Source: Tetragonia tetragonoides (taxonomy: Eukaryota; Streptophyta; Magnoliopsida; Caryophyllales; Aizoaceae). From it: 64,000 bases of DNA. The notes beneath the pieces were generated by a model that was given only the letters and a program-made list of their open reading frames with translations, was not told the DNA's origin and ran no database searches. The translations under genes and the position numbers were made by a program. This document shows, piece by piece, positions 60,378 through 64,000 of this stretch; within the stretch, counting starts at the first letter, position 1, and every line of letters begins with the position of its first letter. Where the stretch lies: positions 2,894,001 through 2,958,000 of the forward strand of contig CM076150.1 of the NCBI GenBank assembly GCA_038025085.1, given 5' to 3'.

Positions 60378-60964
60378 TTCTTCTCTCAAGTCCTAATCCT
60401 TATTAGGACAATTTTTCATGTCGGGAGAGCCGACTTAGGCCGTTCCCAGCTTGTGATTCATGCTTTTCATCTCTTTTTGCCTTGATTTCTAGTTTTTGCG
60501 CTCTAAGTGAAATAAAGTTCTCTCCCTTTTGTGGAGTTTTTAGGGATTTTTAATACTCTTCCTTTTTATATGATATTCTCTTCGCCTTATTGTGCAATAA
60601 ATTAGTAGCAAGTAAAGAATTCGGGGACTGGATATGCACAAGATTGATGGTACCGTACAATATTTTGTGAGAAGACAATTACGTTACTTGCGGTGAAGAT
60701 CTCCACTTCCGTAAAAGATGAAGCATCAAAGGAAGTACAAAGTTACTATGCATGTTGGAAGTCACGCTCGAGTATTTTAGTTAATTGTCTTGTTAGCAAA
60801 TTTGTTAGTGTTACTATTGATTGAGTGTATTCGAAGATTATTTTCGATGTAGATACCGTATAGCTGTTCTATGAATGAAAGTCTCTTATTCCCCTTCTCA
60901 AAAAAAAAAAAAATAGTTCGATTGATTAAACACATACTTCTCCAAAACACCTTTACTCACTATA
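60378..60964. other. Intergenic, no gene recognised
   Basis: An A run at about 60900-60914 is the only notable feature. Confidence 0.4.
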
Positions 60965-61219
60965 TGGGTGCGTTTTTTAGAGCGTACACGGTTAGTTCAG
61001 TTCAGGTTAGGTCAGATATCAATTTAGTGATTACCAGTTCAGATTAAATGATGTTCAGTTTAGTTCAGTGGTGGTGAGTTCAGAAACTTATTTTTTGTCT
61101 CACATATCAAGTTGTGTTAAACTCAATTCAGGGGTGTCCAGTTCAGTTCAATGGTGACCAGTTCGATGGTGTTCAATTCAGTTTAGTTTTTGTAAGTTCA
61201 GGTCTAAAGAAGGCACCCA
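60965..61219. mobile_element. MITE with GTTCAGTTCAG repeats, TA flanks
   Basis: Ends TGGGTGCGTTTTTTAGAG and CTAAAGAAGGCACCCA are inverted; TA lies on both sides (60963-60964 and 61220-61221), the Stowaway/mariner pattern. The interior is GTTCAGTTCAG and its variants. Confidence 0.65.
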
Positions 61220-61224
61220 TAATG

Positions 61225-61440
61225 TGAGTGTTCTTTTCCACTGAACTAAATGGTAATATGTGAGAGAAAAAGTATATTATTATTAAATTGAAATCAACTT
61301 AAATCAACTGAATTAGATTGTATAGCAATATGTGAGAGAAAACGTAGATCACTTAACTAAATTGGGCTAAATAGTAATTTGTGAGAGAAAAAATAGATCA
61401 CTAAACTTAAAATAACGACTCGTAAATAAGAACGCCTTAG
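61225..61440. repeat. Related GAACTGAA-type repeat
   Basis: Three copies of an 'agtaatatgtgagagaaaa' phrase (about 61251, 61325 and 61371) following a GTGTTCTTTTCCACTGAAC edge. It resembles 57803-57944. Confidence 0.5.
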
Positions 61441-62429
61441 AAAAGTTTTGTAATATGCTTTTATAAGGCCATGTCATATTCAAACTCTGGTAACATCCAG
61501 TTGTAACGTGGCAAGAATGTTAAGTATCTACTATCATTAGAGGAATTACATTGCATGTCTGTCAAGGACAATAAGCTAGGATTAGTAATATAAATCTTCA
61601 CTCTTCACCCATTCACTTTCTGTTGTTCTTTTACCCTATACATGTTCAGTACAACTGTTATACTAATCGAGACAGATGGTCATTAAGGTGGTGCAGAAGA
61701 GACAATGACCCTTTAACACAAAGTCGTAATTTCTGGTATGGCTTTTTATGAATTTTGTTCTTATAACAGTTGAGGAAAATTATTCCCCACCAGAGCTAGG
61801 TAAAGAATTGTTTGTTTCTCTGGACCACTTCTTTACATCAGATTTTCATAAGAGAAAAATTAAATACATTCTAAGTATGGTATAACATTAACCTATCATA
61901 CATTAAAACCCTTGAAAGTGACATTATATTGAAGAGGTTTCATGTTTGTTCTTGATCTTTAAAACCAAACATGGCATAATGGTACGTACAGACTATTCTG
62001 CCTAGATTCAATTAACTATCAAGTCAACCAATAAGTGGTTGGTGTAAGTGGACTGTTATTCCTTAACCAAGATCGAGTTTTCGAGAATCTAATCTTTTTG
62101 ACTAAATTAGGCTGTAATCGGAGTGAATTGAAATGAACTAAATTTCACTAAACTGAACTGCATAATAATCTGTAAGAGAAAACATAGATCCCTATAGTGA
62201 TTGAACTGAATTGAACTTATTATTGAGTAAGTGGAAAATACACACCCTTCTTAGTCTTAAAAATAAGAACACTAGTTGGTGAGCACTTTACCCTTACGTG
62301 GATCGACTCCATACGAACATAATCAAACCCAACCCAAACAGTCTAGGCTAAATATGTGTTCCAAACAAAAAAAAATATAAAACAAAATTTAACCATCAAG
62401 TCAATATTTCCTTTTTGCATTTGTGTCAT
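61441..62429. other. Intergenic upstream of the small gene
   Basis: Contains a GAACTGAA-type repeat at about 62105-62250, ending GTGGAAAATACACACCC. Nothing coding. Confidence 0.45.
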
Positions 62430-62436
62430 TATATAA
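62430..62436 (+). promoter_or_regulatory. Probable TATA box of the small gene
   Basis: TATATAA lies 83 bases before the ATG at 62519, allowing a leader of about 50-55 bases. Confidence 0.6.
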
Positions 62437-62518
62437 CAGACCTTATTAAACCCTCAAAGAGAATATAATTTCTTACAACACTTGGTAGTAGCTCTTCCTA
62501 GCTAATACTCTAACAAAC

Positions 62519-62818
62519 ATGAAAATGAGCGGCAAGGTGAAGATAGGAGGGTTCATGTGCCGGTCATCGGCGTCCACAGCGGTGTGTATGCCCGGCGATA
62601 TGCGGTCCGTGATCGGGCCACATTATCGCCGGGCGGCGGCTACTAGGAGATTAGGTGATCAGAGAAATCATGTTAATGTCAAGTATTCAAGGCTCGTTGT
62701 TGAACCAGAAAAGAGCAGGGTCCTAGCTAAGGCTAATAATAATAGAAGAGACATTTACTTGCCATTAAGTGAGAAAAAACGTAGTGATCATCATCATCAT
62801 CAAGGTCTGTTGAGGTAA
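62519..62818 (+). CDS. Small basic plant protein, 99 aa, function unknown
   Basis: A complete intronless frame from ATG 62519 to TAA 62816-62818, with a TATA box and a plausible short leader. Composition is balanced and unlike the repeats around it. The N-terminal part (residues about 7-32) holds a compact block, GFMCRSSASTAVCMPGD followed by R-S-V-I, that looks like a conserved motif of short plant proteins. The rest is basic, with R-R-A-A-A-T-R-R, K-Y-S-R-L-V, a His run near the C-terminus and no signal peptide or membrane segment. I do not know its role. A copia LTR begins only about 30-50 bases after the stop, so its 3' UTR is probably disrupted or supplied by the retrotransposon. Confidence 0.7.
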   Translation: MKMSGKVKIGGFMCRSSASTAVCMPGDMRSVIGPHYRRAAATRRLGDQRNHVNVKYSRLVVEPEKSRVLAKANNNRRDIYLPLSEKKRSDHHHHQGLLR

Positions 62819-62849
62819 CGCCCCAAATACCAAATAATATTTAGTTGTG

Positions 62850-63505
62850 TTTTATTTTATTTAAGTTTGTAAAGAAATAAAATAGAACAAAAAGAAAAAA
62901 AAAAAAGAAGTTAAAAGGTTGGGAAAACAAAAGGTCTTAGCCTTTTGGTTTTCTTTAGTATTGAAAGAAATAGTTGATGATTGGAAAGGCAAAAGCCTTT
63001 GATTGGCTATAAAAAGAAATGGCCAGTGAGTGAAAGCAGTAAGAGAAGGCCGAAACAAAAGAAAAGGAAGAGACCAAGTGAGTGAGAGACAAACAAAGAG
63101 TGAGAGAAATTGAGTATTTCTCCAAAGAGGTTTGTTTCAGTTCACGGTTGATTCGGCTTGTTCGGGTGAAGATAATCAGAGTATTCGGATCGGTCATCGA
63201 CAGGTATTTGTGGGTGTATCTTTGGTTTTGTGGGAGTACCAAATTGAGTTAGAGTTTGTCAATTTGTACTAGTACCAAAGATAGATAGTCTACTTGTTGA
63301 TTGATCTTGTGATTGTTGCCGATTGTACTCTTGATTATTATAGTGGATTATTGTTTAGTGCGTGGAGATCCGCACCGTGGTTTTTCCCCTAATTGAGAGG
63401 GGTTTTCCACGTAAAATTGTTTGTGTTATTTTTGGGTTCTTGCACTTTATTTTTCCGTTTATCTGTTGTTGTGATTGTGGGTAAATACCGTAGTTTTCCC
63501 CAACA
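62850..63505 (+). mobile_element. 5' LTR of a copia retrotransposon
   Basis: The right end is exact: CCCCAACA at 63498-63505, directly before the primer-binding site. A TATAAAA at 63008-63014 fits the LTR promoter. The left end is uncertain, probably a TG between 62848 and 62870; the 3' LTR lies outside the window. The GAGGGGTTTTCCACGTAAAA segment links it to the LTRs at 14.3 and 50.4 kb. Confidence 0.8.
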
Positions 63506-63506
63506 G

Positions 63507-63518
63507 TGGTATCAGAGC
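63507..63518 (+). other. Copia primer-binding site (initiator Met-tRNA)
   Basis: TGGTATCAGAGC starts two bases after the LTR end, the standard plant copia primer site. Confidence 0.92.
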
Positions 63519-63590
63519 TTTTGGTTGTAGGATCGGTGGTGGGAAAATTACTGTATTTGTTGAAGGGAGGAATTATTTTGTGCAATTAAC

Positions 63591-64000
63591 ATGTCTGGTA
63601 GCGTGCCCAAATTTGAAATTCCTTTGTTTGATGGTAAAATTAATTTTACTGTGTGGAAGAGTACGGTTGAGGATTTGTTGGTTCAACAAAATTTAGATGA
63701 GGCTTTAGATGAGACAAAGCCTAGTGGGGTGACCGATGCCCAATGGACATCGAAGAAGAAGAAAGCTGTCAGTACTATCAGATTAGCTATGGCTCCGGAG
63801 ATCAAGTATAATTACTTGACTGAGACAGATCCAAAGAAGTTGTTGGATAAGCTCCAGAGTGTATATGCATCAAAGTCACTGACTAACAAGCTTTGTTTGA
63901 GATATGAGTTGTACCAGCTAAAGATGGAGCAAGGTACAGCGTTGCAGGACCACATTAATAACTTTAACCAGCTAGTATGTCAGTTGAGAAATGCAGATGA
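63591..64000 (+). CDS. Copia gag-pol, N-terminal gag (UBN2) part, running off the window
   Basis: The frame is open from ATG 63591 to the window end (136 codons plus 2 bases) without a stop. It starts MSGSVPKFEIPLFDG and contains the hallmarks of copia gag: F-T-V-W-K-S-T-V-E-D-L-L, A-K-K-L-L-type segments (here D-P-K-K-L-L-D-K-L) and L-Y-Q-L-K-M-E-Q-G near residue 110. This is the nucleocapsid-forming part; protease, integrase and polymerase should follow outside. LTR, primer site and gag are all clean, so this is the best candidate in the window for a recently active element. Confidence 0.92.
   Translation, partial: MSGSVPKFEIPLFDGKINFTVWKSTVEDLLVQQNLDEALDETKPSGVTDAQWTSKKKKAVSTIRLAMAPEIKYNYLTETDPKKLLDKLQSVYASKSLTNKLCLRYELYQLKMEQGTALQDHINNFNQLVCQLRNAD

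Overview
The window is nuclear DNA from a flowering plant, most likely a core eudicot. Genes have spliced GT-AG introns and are thinly spread in AT-rich, transposon-crowded sequence. The transposon families are typical of dicots: Ty1-copia, L1-type LINEs, tRNA-derived SINEs, CACTA, FAR1/OTU-type MULE, hAT and PIF/Harbinger MITEs. I cannot fix the species. There is no bacterial-style operon, CRISPR array or organellar signature.

Host genes. (1) An RFL-type (Rf-like) P-class PPR gene at 5162-7099 (+), plus the 3' end of a tandem paralogue at 1-380. The 3' flanks of both are duplicated modules. (2) TAF9, a TFIID/SAGA histone-fold subunit, in two coding exons (19964-20227 and 22061-22333, +). (3) A complete seven-exon GH3 beta-xylosidase/alpha-arabinofuranosidase gene of the BXL3/BXL4 type (22994-30418, minus; 772 aa) with a 3.6-kb first intron full of repeats. 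(4) A small intronless gene for a 99-aa basic protein (62519-62818, +), not identified. (5) The intact start of a copia gag (63591 to the window end) behind an LTR and primer-binding site.

Mobile DNA, left to right: LINE relic (4.1-4.4 kb); SINE with a 14-bp target duplication (4.66-4.95 kb); hAT MITE (7.53-7.88 kb); a second motif-built MITE (11.8-12.5 kb); two degenerate copia fragments with LTRs (13.6-16.5 kb), one carrying an inverted duplication; a 1.3-kb GC-rich hAT-like element (16.8-18.1 kb); LINE relics on both sides of and inside TAF9; a SINE, a MITE and a partial exon duplication in BXL intron 1; a large CACTA element (31.8-42.4 kb) with a broken TNP2 transposase and a Ulp1-protease gene, itself interrupted by a 3.1-kb LTR element that is nearly all LTR; a perfect 99-bp inverted repeat (45.56-45.89 kb); a 5'-truncated LINE with 15-bp target duplications (46.17-47.10 kb); a foldback element (49.35-49.51 kb); a solo copia LTR (50.42-51.10 kb); a MULE (51.1-54.6 kb) that keeps FAR1-like and OTU domains but has lost the transposase core; a SINE nested in a SINE (54.9-55.4 kb); and several MITEs to 62.3 kb. 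The 44-52.4 kb stretch is also packed with long ATT/AAT tracts.

The host genes show no evident functional link to one another. Nothing here is a clear new biological system. The observations most worth a second look are the palindromic subterminal arrays of the OTU-MULE, the perfect 99-bp inverted repeat, the nearly coding-free LTR element with an internally deleted 3' LTR, and the duplicated pseudo-exon in BXL intron 1.
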